A DNA stretch of 64,000 bases from an uncultured Spirochaetaceae bacterium (GCA_944390725.1 CALXQU010000006.1:62001-126000); one strand, 5' to 3'. Counted from the stretch's first letter, positions 33,580 to 42,748 are shown. Notes: a model not told the origin generated them from the sequence alone. Numbers and translations are program-made.

Positions 33580-34875
33580 ATGGAAATTCGCAGGGATTTA
33601 TATCTGGATAGATTGATAAGAAGGAAGAACAACGGACTGGTCAAGGTGGTTACCGGCATCCGCAGGTGCGGCAAGTCCTACTTACTTAACAATCTCTTCT
33701 ATCGCCATCTGCTTGGGAACGGGGTGGACGCTGGGCATATTATCCGCTTTGCCTTTGATTCCGGAGATGATCTTCATCTGATTGGCGAGAACCTGGTCCA
33801 GATGAAAAGGGAGAGGCGAGGAGCAGAGCCGGAGAAGTTCATGGCCTATATCCGGTCCAGAATCGTTGATGATGGGGTGTATTATCTGCTACTTGATGAA
33901 ATCCAGATGCTGGATTGCTTCGAAGCTGTTCTGAATGGGTACCTCCGAAAGGACAATATAGATGTATATGTGACTGGAAGCAACGCAAGATTATTGTCAA
34001 AGGACATTGCAACGGAATTCGCAGGACGGGGAGATGAAATCCATATGTATCCTTTGAGTTTCGCAGAGTTCATGACAGTCTACGACGGAGACAAGTATAT
34101 GGGGCTCTCGGAATATATGCTTTATGGCGGAATCCCTATGGTTGTTCTGCGTGAAGGGCGAGAGGAAAAAGCAGTTGCATTGCAGAATCTATTCTCCGAG
34201 ATCTATATCCGGGATATCACCAGCCGCCATAACGTGAGGAATATCGGAGAGCTGGAAGAGCTGCTTGACATCCTTTCCTCTTCAATCGGATCGCTGACCA
34301 ATCCTGAGAAGCTGAAGAATACCTTCAGGAGCGTGAAGAAATCCAGAATCACTTCCGCAACCATAAAGAAATATCTGGATTATCTTGAGGATTCCTTTCT
34401 TATTGATGCAGCAGAGCGGTATGACATACGAGGGAAAGCCTATATCGAGACACCGAGGAAATACTACTTCTCGGATCTTGGACTACGAAACGCAAGAATC
34501 AATTTCCGACAATTAGAAGAGACTCATTCCATGGAGAACATGATATATAATGAGCTCCGCATGCGTGGCTATAGCGTAGATGTGGGTGTCGTGCAGATTG
34601 CTGAAAGAGACCAGAATGGAAAGATGATAAGGAAACAGCTTGAAATTGATTTCGTATGCAATCTCGGTTCATCCAGATATTACATCCAGTCTGCTTATTC
34701 TCTGCCTGATGAAGCAAAACGTACTCAGGAAATAAGGCCTTTCAGGAAGATCGATGATTCCTTTAAGAAGATAATCATTACGAAGGATATCATACAGCCG
34801 TATTATGATGACTACGGCATCCTGACCGTGAGCATCTATGACTTCCTGCTGGATCCGCGGGTAATGGAAAGATAG
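33580..34875 (+). CDS. AAA-family ATPase with DUF4143 domain
   Basis: 431 residues. Walker A GIRRCGKSYLL near residue 27, Walker B YYLLLDEIQML, sensor VTGSNARLL, then the DUF4143 part (FAGRGDEIHMYPLSFAEFM, YLMYGGIP-like YMLYGGIPMVVLR, and a C-terminal nuclease-like YNELRMRGYSVDVG, LEIDFVCN). These mobile ATPases are multi-copy in anaerobes and their role is unknown. Possible -10 TATAAT at 33529. A broken relative lies at 3011-3283. Confidence 0.88.
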   Translation: MEIRRDLYLDRLIRRKNNGLVKVVTGIRRCGKSYLLNNLFYRHLLGNGVDAGHIIRFAFDSGDDLHLIGENLVQMKRERRGAEPEKFMAYIRSRIVDDGVYYLLLDEIQMLDCFEAVLNGYLRKDNIDVYVTGSNARLLSKDIATEFAGRGDEIHMYPLSFAEFMTVYDGDKYMGLSEYMLYGGIPMVVLREGREEKAVALQNLFSEIYIRDITSRHNVRNIGELEELLDILSSSIGSLTNPEKLKNTFRSVKKSRITSATIKKYLDYLEDSFLIDAAERYDIRGKAYIETPRKYYFSDLGLRNARINFRQLEETHSMENMIYNELRMRGYSVDVGVVQIAERDQNGKMIRKQLEIDFVCNLGSSRYYIQSAYSLPDEAKRTQEIRPFRKIDDSFKKIIITKDIIQPYYDDYGILTVSIYDFLLDPRVMER

Positions 34876-34987
34876 GGAAGCCGCCAGACTGGCAATGCAT
34901 CTGATAGGCTTGGACGGCATGATTTCGCTTCTGTCACAACGCATCTCTGTTTTCCTGTAGATGCTTATATCTGAATATGCATAGCTG

Positions 34988-35293
34988 TCATAATACCGGA
35001 TCGATTGTCGTACTCAGCTGGCCGATCTCGGCCTGCAGCCTGCGGGCAGGGGTGAACTGGAAGACGCCTTTTCCCTCATATGGGACATGCTTGCCGTTAG
35101 GTCCCTTTACCGTACCCGTTGCCTTCATCCCAGCCTGGAATGTCCCGAATCCGGGGATGATGACCTTATCGCCGGCAAGGACGGTCTTCGTTATCTCATC
35201 AAGGAAGATATCGATCAGCGCCTCTGCATCCGCACGCGGTATCCCTGTCTTCCTGCTTGCATCCCTTATGATTCCTGCTTTGCTTCTGCTCAT
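34988..35293 (-). CDS. HU/IHF-family DNA-binding protein
   Basis: 101 residues. Helical start MSRSKAGIIRDASRKTGIPRADAEALIDIFLDEI, then GDKVIIPGFGTFQ and the DNA-clasping arm (GTVKGPNGKHVPYEGKGVFQFTPARRL). The arm is recognisable but carries unusual residues compared with RNPQTGE of classic HU, so an accessory nucleoid protein is likelier than the main HU. ATG at 35293 was chosen over an upstream in-frame codon because the fold starts there. Confidence 0.85.
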   Translation of the reverse strand: MSRSKAGIIRDASRKTGIPRADAEALIDIFLDEITKTVLAGDKVIIPGFGTFQAGMKATGTVKGPNGKHVPYEGKGVFQFTPARRLQAEIGQLSTTIDPVL

Positions 35294-35425
35294 GATCTGA
35301 TTATATCCCAGCACTGCCTGCGGAGGGGCATATCATGATTTCGGAAAAATGTTTCATTTTTGCTTTCGCGATGTTCCTGTTCCTTGACAGCGGAGGCTGA
35401 AAAGCATATCCCTTAAGTATGCAGC

Positions 35426-35533
35426 AAGGGCGCTTTGGATAGAATCCAGGGCGCCTTAATCTATTTTCTATACCTTTCCATACACAAAGGGGTGTGCTGA
35501 GAGTTCCTGTGGGAGCCGACGCACACCCCTTTT
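35426..35533 (+). promoter_or_regulatory. Structured 5' leader of the ammonium channel gene
   Basis: Two hairpins. The first (35426-35457) pairs AAGG.CGC and TGGAT with ATCCA and GCGCCTT. The second pairs AAAGGGGTGTGC (35486) with GCACACCCCTTTT (35521), a 12-bp stem and U-run terminator only 30 bases before the start codon. A terminator inside a leader suggests attenuation or a nitrogen-responsive RNA switch. Confidence 0.5.
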
Positions 35534-35562
35534 CCTATGGGTGGCACGCAAGGAGGATGGGG

Positions 35563-37296
35563 ATGTATTCAGCGACGGATGTAATCTGGGTACTTGTCAG
35601 CGCGATCCTGGTGTTCTTCATGCAGGCAGGGTTCGCGCTCTGTGAGGCTGGGCTCACAAGGGCTAAGAATACAGGGAACATACTGATGAAGAATATGATG
35701 GATTTCTGCATCGGTGTTCCCTGCTACTGGCTTGTTGGCTTCGGAATCATGTTCGCGGGAGCGGGGCCGCTTATCGGTGGATTCGATCCGCTGATACGTG
35801 GTACCTATGATTTCGGGACACTGCCGACCTGGTGCTATGCTATTTTCCAGACCGTATTCTGTGCAACTGCGGCGACAATCGTCTCAGGATCGATGGCAGA
35901 GCGTACGAATTTCAAGGCATACTGTATATACAGCGCCGTGATAAGCCTGATTGTCTATCCGATATCCGGGCATTGGATCTGGGGCGGAGGCTGGCTATCG
36001 TCACTTGGCTTCCATGATTTCGCGGGCTCGACCTGCGTCCATATGGTCGGTGGCCTGATAGCCTGCCTGGGAGCTGCGCTCCTCGGGCCCCGCATCGGCA
36101 AATATGACAAGAATGGCAAGGCAAGGGCGATTCCGGGACACAACCTTACGGCCATGGCCCTCGGCGTCTTCATCCTCTGGTTCTGCTGGTTCGGCTTCAA
36201 TGGAGGTTCCACTGTCGCCATGAGCACCGATGAGGATATGGAGCTTGCCTCGCTGGTGATGTTCAACACGAACCTCGCGGCGGCTGTTGCGACTGTCGTG
36301 GCCATGGTCTTCACCTGGCTGCGCTATGGCAAGCCGGATGTGTCGATGACATTCAATGCGGCGCTTGCCGGACTCGTTGCCATCACGGCCTCATGCGACT
36401 GCGTAACACCCGTGGGTGCCTTCTTCATCGGCTTGGTATCAGGATTCCTTGTCGTGCTGTCGGTTGAATTCTTTGACAACATCGTGAAAATCGATGACCC
36501 GGTAGGCGCCGTATCGGTTCATATGGCCAATGGCATCTGGGGTACGCTTGCCGTGGGGCTCTTCAGCAATGGCGGCGATGGTGTCGCTCCTGGCCTGTTT
36601 TACGGAGGAGGGCTTCATCAGCTTGGGATACAGGCCCTTGGCGTGGCCACGGTTGCCGCGTATGTCCTTATCATCATGGCCATCGTCTTCAAGATCATCG
36701 ATAAGACGGTCGGACTGAGGGTGCCAGCTTCCGTGGAGATTGATGGCCTCGATATGCATGAACATGGGCTGGCTTCCGCCTATTCCGGCTTTGCCATCAA
36801 TGATATCACCGGGCTCGATATGGAAGTGAACGAGAATACCGACCTCGGGGAGGATGATTACGGCAAGGCGTCTGCCTCGCAGATAGATGCCGCGGTCAAG
36901 GTTGCCAGCAGGAAGACGATAGTGGATGGCGTATATGACACGGGAATGCACAAGGTCAGCATAATCTGCAGGCTGTCGAGGTTCGATGCCCTCAAGACCG
37001 CCTTGAATGCCCTTGGCGTCACTGGTATCACGATGACGCAGGTCATGGGCTGCGGTATACAGAAAGGGGCAGGTGAGAAGTACCGCGGAGCTGAGATTGA
37101 TGTCAATCTGATCCCGAAGGTGAAGGTCGAGGTCGTCGTCAGCAAGATCCCTGTGGACTCTGTCATCGAGGCCGCGAAGAAGGCCCTGTATACAGGCCAT
37201 ATCGGCGATGGGAAGATCTTCGTCTACAATGTGACCAGGGTTGTCAAGGTCAGGACAGGTGAGGAGGATTATGCAGCTCTGCAGGATGTAGAGTGA
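35563..37296 (+). CDS. Ammonium transporter with fused C-terminal P-II (GlnB-like) domain
   Basis: 577 residues. Residues 1-400 are an Amt/MEP/Rh channel with about 11 membrane helices; the twin histidines of the pore are visible in FAGSTCVHMVGG and AVSVHMANGIWGT. After an acidic linker (about 400-465) comes a complete P-II domain: KVSIICRLSRFDALKTALNALGV, T-loop GCGIQKGAGEKYRGAEIDVNLIPKVKVE, and the B/C loops TGHIGDGKIFVYNV. P-II normally blocks Amt from solution; here the regulator is covalently attached. ATG at 35563 is six bases after AAGGAGG. Confidence 0.93.
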   Translation: MYSATDVIWVLVSAILVFFMQAGFALCEAGLTRAKNTGNILMKNMMDFCIGVPCYWLVGFGIMFAGAGPLIGGFDPLIRGTYDFGTLPTWCYAIFQTVFCATAATIVSGSMAERTNFKAYCIYSAVISLIVYPISGHWIWGGGWLSSLGFHDFAGSTCVHMVGGLIACLGAALLGPRIGKYDKNGKARAIPGHNLTAMALGVFILWFCWFGFNGGSTVAMSTDEDMELASLVMFNTNLAAAVATVVAMVFTWLRYGKPDVSMTFNAALAGLVAITASCDCVTPVGAFFIGLVSGFLVVLSVEFFDNIVKIDDPVGAVSVHMANGIWGTLAVGLFSNGGDGVAPGLFYGGGLHQLGIQALGVATVAAYVLIIMAIVFKIIDKTVGLRVPASVEIDGLDMHEHGLASAYSGFAINDITGLDMEVNENTDLGEDDYGKASASQIDAAVKVASRKTIVDGVYDTGMHKVSIICRLSRFDALKTALNALGVTGITMTQVMGCGIQKGAGEKYRGAEIDVNLIPKVKVEVVVSKIPVDSVIEAAKKALYTGHIGDGKIFVYNVTRVVKVRTGEEDYAALQDVE

Positions 37297-37310
37297 AGGA
37301 CAGCGCATCT

Positions 37311-37340
37311 GGAGGCGGGAATCACCCGCCTCCCTCTTGT
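37311..37340 (+). terminator. Terminator between amt and fic (convergent)
   Basis: GGAGGCGGG, loop AATCA, CCCGCCTCC, then CTCTTGT. It can serve the amt transcript and, in reverse, the fic transcript. Confidence 0.8.
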
Positions 37341-37341
37341 G

Positions 37342-38493
37342 TCAGCTTCCATCATTGCCGGAGAATATCTCCATATACTCAGTAAGCATGAATACCCGGT
37401 TCCGTTTGCCGCCTGTGATTTCGGAAAGGACTCCGTCAGCGACAAGCGTATTTACGGCGGAATTGACGATCGTGACACCGATTCCTGTCATTTCGGAAAG
37501 GATTGCGACAGATGCTATCGGCCGGGAATACATTTCCCTGATGATGGAGCTGATTGTCGTGTGCATGCTTTTCGTCTCAGCAATGTATCTGTTGTATTTG
37601 TCGACTAGACGCAGGACTCTATTGAATGTGTCTTTTGCTTTCCTTGCGGTAGCGATTGATGCCCTGAGGAAGAAGCAGATCCATCTCTCCATATCATTGC
37701 GTACTCTGGTGTCCTGTAATGCCGCGTAGTATTCGCTGCGATGCGTCTCGAAATAATCGCTGATATAGAAGCACGGCTTCCCAAGGATATTCCTGGAAAG
37801 GAGATACAGCGGTATCATAAGACGTCCGATACGTCCATTGCCGTCTAGGAATGGATGTATCGTCTCGAACTGATAATGCATGATTGCCAATCGGATCAGG
37901 ACAGGAAGATCGTCGTTGCGATTGGCAAACCGGTCGAAATCCTCCATAGCTGCATCAAGGTCTGCAATAGAAGGCGGTACATAGACTGCATCAGAAGGCT
38001 TGCTTCCTCCTATGAAGTTCTGTGACCTCCTGAATTCTCCCGGAGTCTTGTATTCTCCCCTTACGCCTTGGAGAAGGATCTGATGAAGCTCTCTGAGGAA
38101 ACGGCTGCTGAAAGGGAAGTCATCATCGATGATCCTTTTCACACCATAGTCCATCGCCTTGATGTAATTCTCTATCTCCTGTACGTCATCGCGTTTTTCG
38201 GAAACAAGATTCTCTTTCGGAAGCATGTCCTCCTCTATTGAGGTTTTCGTCCCTTCAATCCGGTTTGATTTGTTTGCTTCGACCCTTATATGCATCCTTA
38301 TGTATATGTCCAGGTCCGGTATGAGTTCAGGGTATGTACTCAAAGCACCGAGTTCACGGTCTGCCTGGGATAGGAGTGCATTGATTTCCGAAGAGGACCA
38401 TACCCATGTATCATTGATGGGAGATGGGATGAAGGACTTGAAATCACCGTTGTTCCTATATTTCCCAGAGAGGAAGCTCTCAACTGCAATCAT
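37342..38493 (-). CDS. Fic-domain protein with N-terminal inhibitory helix and C-terminal winged helix
   Basis: 383 residues. Fic enzymes transfer AMP (or other groups) to target hydroxyls. Active motif HPFLDGNGRIGR at about 213-224 is complete. The inhibitory motif SNRIEG at about 76-81 fits class II, autoinhibited from the N-terminal side. The last 70 residues look like a winged helix (VAILSEMTGIGVTIVNSAVNTLVADGVLSE), so it may bind DNA. ATG at 38493 follows AAGGAG. A GATAATAA array lies directly upstream, suggesting autoregulation. Confidence 0.9.
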   Translation of the reverse strand: MIAVESFLSGKYRNNGDFKSFIPSPINDTWVWSSSEINALLSQADRELGALSTYPELIPDLDIYIRMHIRVEANKSNRIEGTKTSIEEDMLPKENLVSEKRDDVQEIENYIKAMDYGVKRIIDDDFPFSSRFLRELHQILLQGVRGEYKTPGEFRRSQNFIGGSKPSDAVYVPPSIADLDAAMEDFDRFANRNDDLPVLIRLAIMHYQFETIHPFLDGNGRIGRLMIPLYLLSRNILGKPCFYISDYFETHRSEYYAALQDTRVRNDMERWICFFLRASIATARKAKDTFNRVLRLVDKYNRYIAETKSMHTTISSIIREMYSRPIASVAILSEMTGIGVTIVNSAVNTLVADGVLSEITGGKRNRVFMLTEYMEIFSGNDGS

Positions 38494-38503
38494 GTACTGC
38501 ACT

Positions 38504-38663
38504 CCTTATTATCATTTTTCCAAGAATAAGGATAACAAGCCATGGCCTTATTATCAAGAAAGCCGGATTTTTGATAATAAGCCGGTTCATTATTATTGAA
38601 AAAGGGTGATTTTTGATAATAAGGGCTTCCGTTATTCTGGATTCAGCCGCATTCCGATAATAA
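38504..38663 (-). promoter_or_regulatory. Array of GATAATAA operator-like sites before fic
   Basis: GATAATAA or its complement TTATTATC occurs at 38506, 38548, 38573, 38615 and 38656, plus a near match at about 38588. The copies at 38547 and 38570 form an 11-bp inverted repeat (CTTATTATCAA). This is far denser than expected in such GC-rich DNA and lies in the fic promoter region. Confidence 0.6.
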
Positions 38664-38681
38664 CGGATCCGCTTATTGGAA

Positions 38682-39587
38682 TCATGGATGTCCGTCTCCT
38701 GCCGGAGCGTTCCTCTTCTTCGCAGATGGGATGATCTCCTCATGGAAGAAGTAGTTCACTATGGCCGGCGGGGCGCTGAAGGGCCTCTTCACCGAGTCAT
38801 CGTCCCTCAGATACGGAAGGCCCTCCTTCTCTGCGAACTCTCGTAGCCTCATATCGAGCTCATGCCAGTAGCTGCAGTCCTTCCTCACGTAGATGGCATC
38901 ATATAGCGGCATAAGCTCCGGGTGCCTTGCGGCGATATAGTCCATGATCGTCTTGCGGTATCCACCGCGGAGGTTCAGGTTCTCGAGCCATATCAGGTTG
39001 CACTGCTCCCTGGCTCTCATGATTATCTCCTCAGGCACGGTGATGCCAGGGAAGATGGGGGAGATGAAGCAGGTGGTCCTCACCCCTGCGTCATGGAATG
39101 CCTTCATCGCGGCAAGGCGCCGCTCTATGGAGACAGCATTGTCCATCTCCTCCCTGAATGACTCGTCAAGCGTGTTGATCGACCAGGAGACGCGGGCATC
39201 GGGGAAGGTCCTTATCAGGTCAAGGTCCCTCAGCACCAGGTCCGACTTGGTGGAGATGCTGAGAGAGCATCCGCTTCCCTGCATCTCCTCGAGGACCGCC
39301 CTTGTCCTGCGGTATTCCTCCTCGCAGGGCTGGTAGGGGTCGGTTACCGATGAGATGAAGAGCTCCTTGTCCGCATAGCGCCCAGGATTGCTTATCGGGG
39401 GCCAATGCTTCACGTCGACGAAATCGCCCCAGGGCTCGGGATGGTTCGTAAAGCGCTTCATGAATGATGCATAGCAGTATCTGCAGCCATGGGCACAGCC
39501 CACATAGGGGTTGACCGTATAATCGGAGACAGGCAGGTTGGACTTCGTCAGCACCGTGCCTGTATCGATATCCCTGATTATCAGCAT
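38682..39587 (-). CDS. Radical SAM protein, SplB-like (COG1533)
   Basis: 301 residues. The cluster motif CAHGCRYCYA (CxxxCxxC) is at about residue 32, after a VNPYVGC lead-in. SVTDPYQPCE and SWSINTLDESFRE match the spore photoproduct lyase-like radical SAM group without the SPL C-terminus. Substrate unknown. Cytosolic. Start at 39587; a divergent cardiolipin synthase gene begins 95 bases away. Confidence 0.88.
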   Translation of the reverse strand: MLIIRDIDTGTVLTKSNLPVSDYTVNPYVGCAHGCRYCYASFMKRFTNHPEPWGDFVDVKHWPPISNPGRYADKELFISSVTDPYQPCEEEYRRTRAVLEEMQGSGCSLSISTKSDLVLRDLDLIRTFPDARVSWSINTLDESFREEMDNAVSIERRLAAMKAFHDAGVRTTCFISPIFPGITVPEEIIMRAREQCNLIWLENLNLRGGYRKTIMDYIAARHPELMPLYDAIYVRKDCSYWHELDMRLREFAEKEGLPYLRDDDSVKRPFSAPPAIVNYFFHEEIIPSAKKRNAPAGDGHP

Positions 39588-39682
39588 GGGTAATCTCCTC
39601 TGGTACTTGCTGTATTATAGAGGCAGGCCGGACCATCGATAAGATGGTGGCGGCAGATTCTGCAAGGGCGTACAATCATGGC

Positions 39683-41188
39683 ATGGGCAGGATCATACGC
39701 AGGATATTCATCATCATCCCGGCTGTAGCGCTTGAGGCGCTGTGGATCTTCGCGCTGCTGACATGGCTGCGTCCATGGGCCGGATTGCTGGCGACATTGC
39801 TTTCGGTCCTGGCTGTCATCTTCGTGCTCTATCTGGTCACGAAGCCTGATGAGGTCACATACAGGATCCTCTGGCTGCTGATCATCCTTTCCGCTCCGAT
39901 TCCCGGTGCACTCCTGTATCTCCTCTTCGGCAACAAGCGCACCACGAGGCCCTTGAGGAGGGCGCTGGAGGCCAATCCGCTGCTTCCAGATGCCGATGAT
40001 GGCGAGGCCATGGCCAGCCTGGCTGCGGATGACCATAGGCTGGCTGAGACCCTTGGCTATATCGGCGGGATAGCCGGCTTCCATGTCCATCGCTGCCCCC
40101 ATGTCAGATACTATCCGCTGGGCGATGGCATGTTCCCCGACATGCTTGCGGAGATGGAGAAGGCCAGCCGTTTCATCTTCCTTGAGTACTTCATCATCGA
40201 AGGCGGTGAGATGTGGGATGCCATGGTCAGCGTCCTTGCGAGGAAGGCTGCCGAGGGCGTCAGCGTCAAGGTGCTGTATGATGATGTCGGCAGCATCGCC
40301 ACGTACTCAGGCAAGGAGGTGCGGAGGCTCTGGTCACAGGGCATAGAGTGCGTGCCGTTCAATCCGCTTGTATTCATCAAGGGCACGCTGAACTACAGGG
40401 ACCACAGGAAGATGCTCATCATCGATGGCAGGGTGGTCTTCTCCGGCGGCATCAACCTTGCCGATGAGTACATAAACAGGAAGGCCAGGTTCGGGCACTG
40501 GAAGGATATCGGGTTCCGCATGGAGGGGAAGGCCGTGGCTGACTACATGCGCATGTTCGTCCAGTTCTGGAATTCCTTCACCAGGAATCGGATAGCCGAT
40601 GATGTCCTGATATCCCCAGACTATGATGATACCGACACGGAAGGCTATGTCCTGAGCTATTATGATTCGCCGCTCAGGACGAAGGCCGCAAGCAATGAGC
40701 TCTTCATAGAGCTGCTTTCCCAGGCGAGGGAATATGCCTGGTTCTATACTCCTTATCTCATACTGGGAGACAAGCTCACCGATGCCCTCACGAGGGCTGC
40801 GGTCCGCGGGGTGGATGTGCGCATCATCATGCCGGGTATCCCCGACAAGAAGCTCGTATACCGCCTTAGCAGGAGCTTCTACCCGGTCCTTGCCGCATCC
40901 GGCGTGAGGATCTTCGAGTACACTCCGGGCTTCGTGCACGCCAAGGCCTCGGTAATCGATGACAGGATATGCACCATCGGCACTGTCAATCTCGATTACC
41001 GCAGCCTGTTCCTGCATTTCGAGAACAACTCGGTCTTCTGCGGCTCACCCATACTCAAGGACCTTAAGGAGGATTATCTGGCTACGCAGGCGCTCTGCCG
41101 TGAAGCGATACCGGGAAAGGCATATAGGCTCACGTTCCGCCGTTGGCTTGTGGATGGCATCCTCAGGCTCTTCGCGCCTCTCTGCTGA
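39683..41188 (+). CDS. cls: Cardiolipin synthase (PLD family)
   Basis: 501 residues. Two N-terminal membrane helices, then two phospholipase D motifs, HRKMLIIDGRVVFSGG and HAKASVIDDRICTIG, each with H, K and D. Condenses phosphatidylglycerol to cardiolipin at the membrane. ATG at 39683 is the first codon before the hydrophobic start MGRIIRRIFIIIPAV; the ribosome site is weak. Confidence 0.9.
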   Translation: MGRIIRRIFIIIPAVALEALWIFALLTWLRPWAGLLATLLSVLAVIFVLYLVTKPDEVTYRILWLLIILSAPIPGALLYLLFGNKRTTRPLRRALEANPLLPDADDGEAMASLAADDHRLAETLGYIGGIAGFHVHRCPHVRYYPLGDGMFPDMLAEMEKASRFIFLEYFIIEGGEMWDAMVSVLARKAAEGVSVKVLYDDVGSIATYSGKEVRRLWSQGIECVPFNPLVFIKGTLNYRDHRKMLIIDGRVVFSGGINLADEYINRKARFGHWKDIGFRMEGKAVADYMRMFVQFWNSFTRNRIADDVLISPDYDDTDTEGYVLSYYDSPLRTKAASNELFIELLSQAREYAWFYTPYLILGDKLTDALTRAAVRGVDVRIIMPGIPDKKLVYRLSRSFYPVLAASGVRIFEYTPGFVHAKASVIDDRICTIGTVNLDYRSLFLHFENNSVFCGSPILKDLKEDYLATQALCREAIPGKAYRLTFRRWLVDGILRLFAPLC

Positions 41189-41262
41189 AATAGACTCCAT
41201 TTTCCCGATCATGTCTGTATCAGCCGCATTAAGTGATATAAAGGCCGTAAAGGGAGGAGTTT

Positions 41263-41751
41263 ATGCGCTGCGGCCATTGCGGTATGGAAATCGGGGAGAA
41301 GCAGAGACGCTGCCCATACTGCGGCGCCGTGCAGGAGAAGGCTCCGCTGCATCCCGTGAAGGAACTGTGGCATATCCCCTTTGTAGCATTGCTCTTCATC
41401 GCCGCTTTCTGCGCCATGATCTTCTTCCTGCGCCTCAATCACGACAGGTCTGCGATGATGAATGCCGTATACGAGGCACCGTACAGGAATCTCTCCCTAG
41501 GCTATATATTCTCCAGTACCCTGGGCGACCCGGAGTGGACGATCGATAAGGACGGGGTCGTCTTCGTCGAGGGCGATATGGAGGATTCCGCCGGCCATTC
41601 GCATCTGCGTGTCGGATTCGGCAGCAGCGGGGCGCGCATATACGTGACGTCCATGACAATCGACGGCAGGCTTGTATCAGTCGATTCCGTCTACTCGATA
41701 CTGGACGGCTTCTACAAGGACGCGCTCATCATGGCCAGTGCCATCGCCTGA
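41263..41751 (+). CDS. Membrane protein with N-terminal zinc ribbon
   Basis: 162 residues. A CxxC pair twice at the start (CGHCG and CPYCG, residues 3-21) makes a zinc ribbon; one membrane helix lies at about 38-56; the remaining 100 residues are extracytoplasmic beta-rich sequence with no known domain. AAGGGAGGAG precedes the ATG. Function unknown. Confidence 0.75.
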   Translation: MRCGHCGMEIGEKQRRCPYCGAVQEKAPLHPVKELWHIPFVALLFIAAFCAMIFFLRLNHDRSAMMNAVYEAPYRNLSLGYIFSSTLGDPEWTIDKDGVVFVEGDMEDSAGHSHLRVGFGSSGARIYVTSMTIDGRLVSVDSVYSILDGFYKDALIMASAIA

Positions 41752-41805
41752 ATGTATTGGGGCCTGGCTTCCGTTAAGTCTGATAATCCTCTATAGTGTT
41801 CTGGT

Positions 41806-42711
41806 TTGCAGAAGATAATTCATCAAGGAGAAACTACGTCACCACTTGAAGCCGCGGCTCAGACGGTTGCAGATAGCCCGGAGACGCTGACTGAGACTGT
41901 CGAGACCATCTCGACGAACTTCCATATCCATCCGCTGATCGTATCGGCAATCGTTGCCGTCGTACTCTTCATCGTAGCGAAGATCATCACCTCGCTTGTC
42001 CATAAGTCGCTGAGGAAGCTATCGAGGGTCAACAAGAAGTGCACGCCCATGCTGATGCGGCTACTGGCCAAGATTATCAGCGTGATTGTCTGGATCATAG
42101 CGATCATCGCCATCCTCGGAGTCTTCGGCATTGACCTTACCCCGGTACTGGCAGGTCTTGGAATCACCGGTGTCGTACTCGGCTTCGCGCTGCAGGAATC
42201 CATCAGTTCCTTCTTCAGCGGCATCATGATTGCCATCAACAGCCCGTTCAGGGTAGGCGACTGGGTCGCTATCGGGGACATATCAGGGACTGTCGAGTCG
42301 ATGGACCTGATGTGCGTCACGCTCTCATCCGGCGATAACAAGAAGGTCACCATGAACAACAATAACGTGTGGGGAAGCAATATCATAAACTACTCGTTCA
42401 TCGAAAAGAGGAGGCTCGATATGGCAGTCACCGTACGCTATACCGATGACCTCGAGAAGGCCAAGGAAGCCATCAGGAGCCTGCTGGCGACGTATCCGGA
42501 GATACTTCCCGATCCGCAGCCGCTGGTCGAGGTGGGCAGCTATGGCGAATCAGCCATCACCATCTATGTCCGTCCCTGGGTCAAGCCTTCTGACTACTGG
42601 CCTGTCTGCTGGAGGTTCAATGCGGACATCCTCAAGACGCTCAGGGCCAACGGAATCGACATGCCGTTCAACCAGATCGATGTGTATGTCATCCAGGACT
42701 GGCACGAATGA
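41806..42711 (+). CDS. MscS-family mechanosensitive ion channel
   Basis: 301 residues. Three membrane helices, the pore helix GLGITGVVLGFALQESISSFFSGI, then the MscS beta domain (FRVGDWVAIGDISGTVESMDLMCVTL) and a C-terminal alpha-beta part. Opens on hypo-osmotic shock. The start is odd: no ATG exists in the N-terminus. TTG at 41806 has no ribosome site, whereas ACG at 41836 follows AAGGAG at the right distance. The real start may be a mutated ATG or a non-standard codon. Confidence 0.88.
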   Translation: MQKIIHQGETTSPLEAAAQTVADSPETLTETVETISTNFHIHPLIVSAIVAVVLFIVAKIITSLVHKSLRKLSRVNKKCTPMLMRLLAKIISVIVWIIAIIAILGVFGIDLTPVLAGLGITGVVLGFALQESISSFFSGIMIAINSPFRVGDWVAIGDISGTVESMDLMCVTLSSGDNKKVTMNNNNVWGSNIINYSFIEKRRLDMAVTVRYTDDLEKAKEAIRSLLATYPEILPDPQPLVEVGSYGESAITIYVRPWVKPSDYWPVCWRFNADILKTLRANGIDMPFNQIDVYVIQDWHE

Positions 42712-42717
42712 TTCCAT

Positions 42718-42748
42718 GCCCGCAGGTTCTTCAGGGGAGCCTGCGGGC
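42718..42748. terminator. Bidirectional terminator between mscS and the MerR gene
   Basis: GCCCGCAGG and CCTGCGGGC form a 9-bp stem with a 13-base loop, flanked by ATT on the right and AAT on the left, between two convergent genes. Confidence 0.75.

Noticed and set aside
35486..35533. TPP riboswitch suggested by CTGAGA before amt
   Set aside because: The second conserved half of the TPP aptamer is missing, and the bases form the loop of a terminator hairpin.
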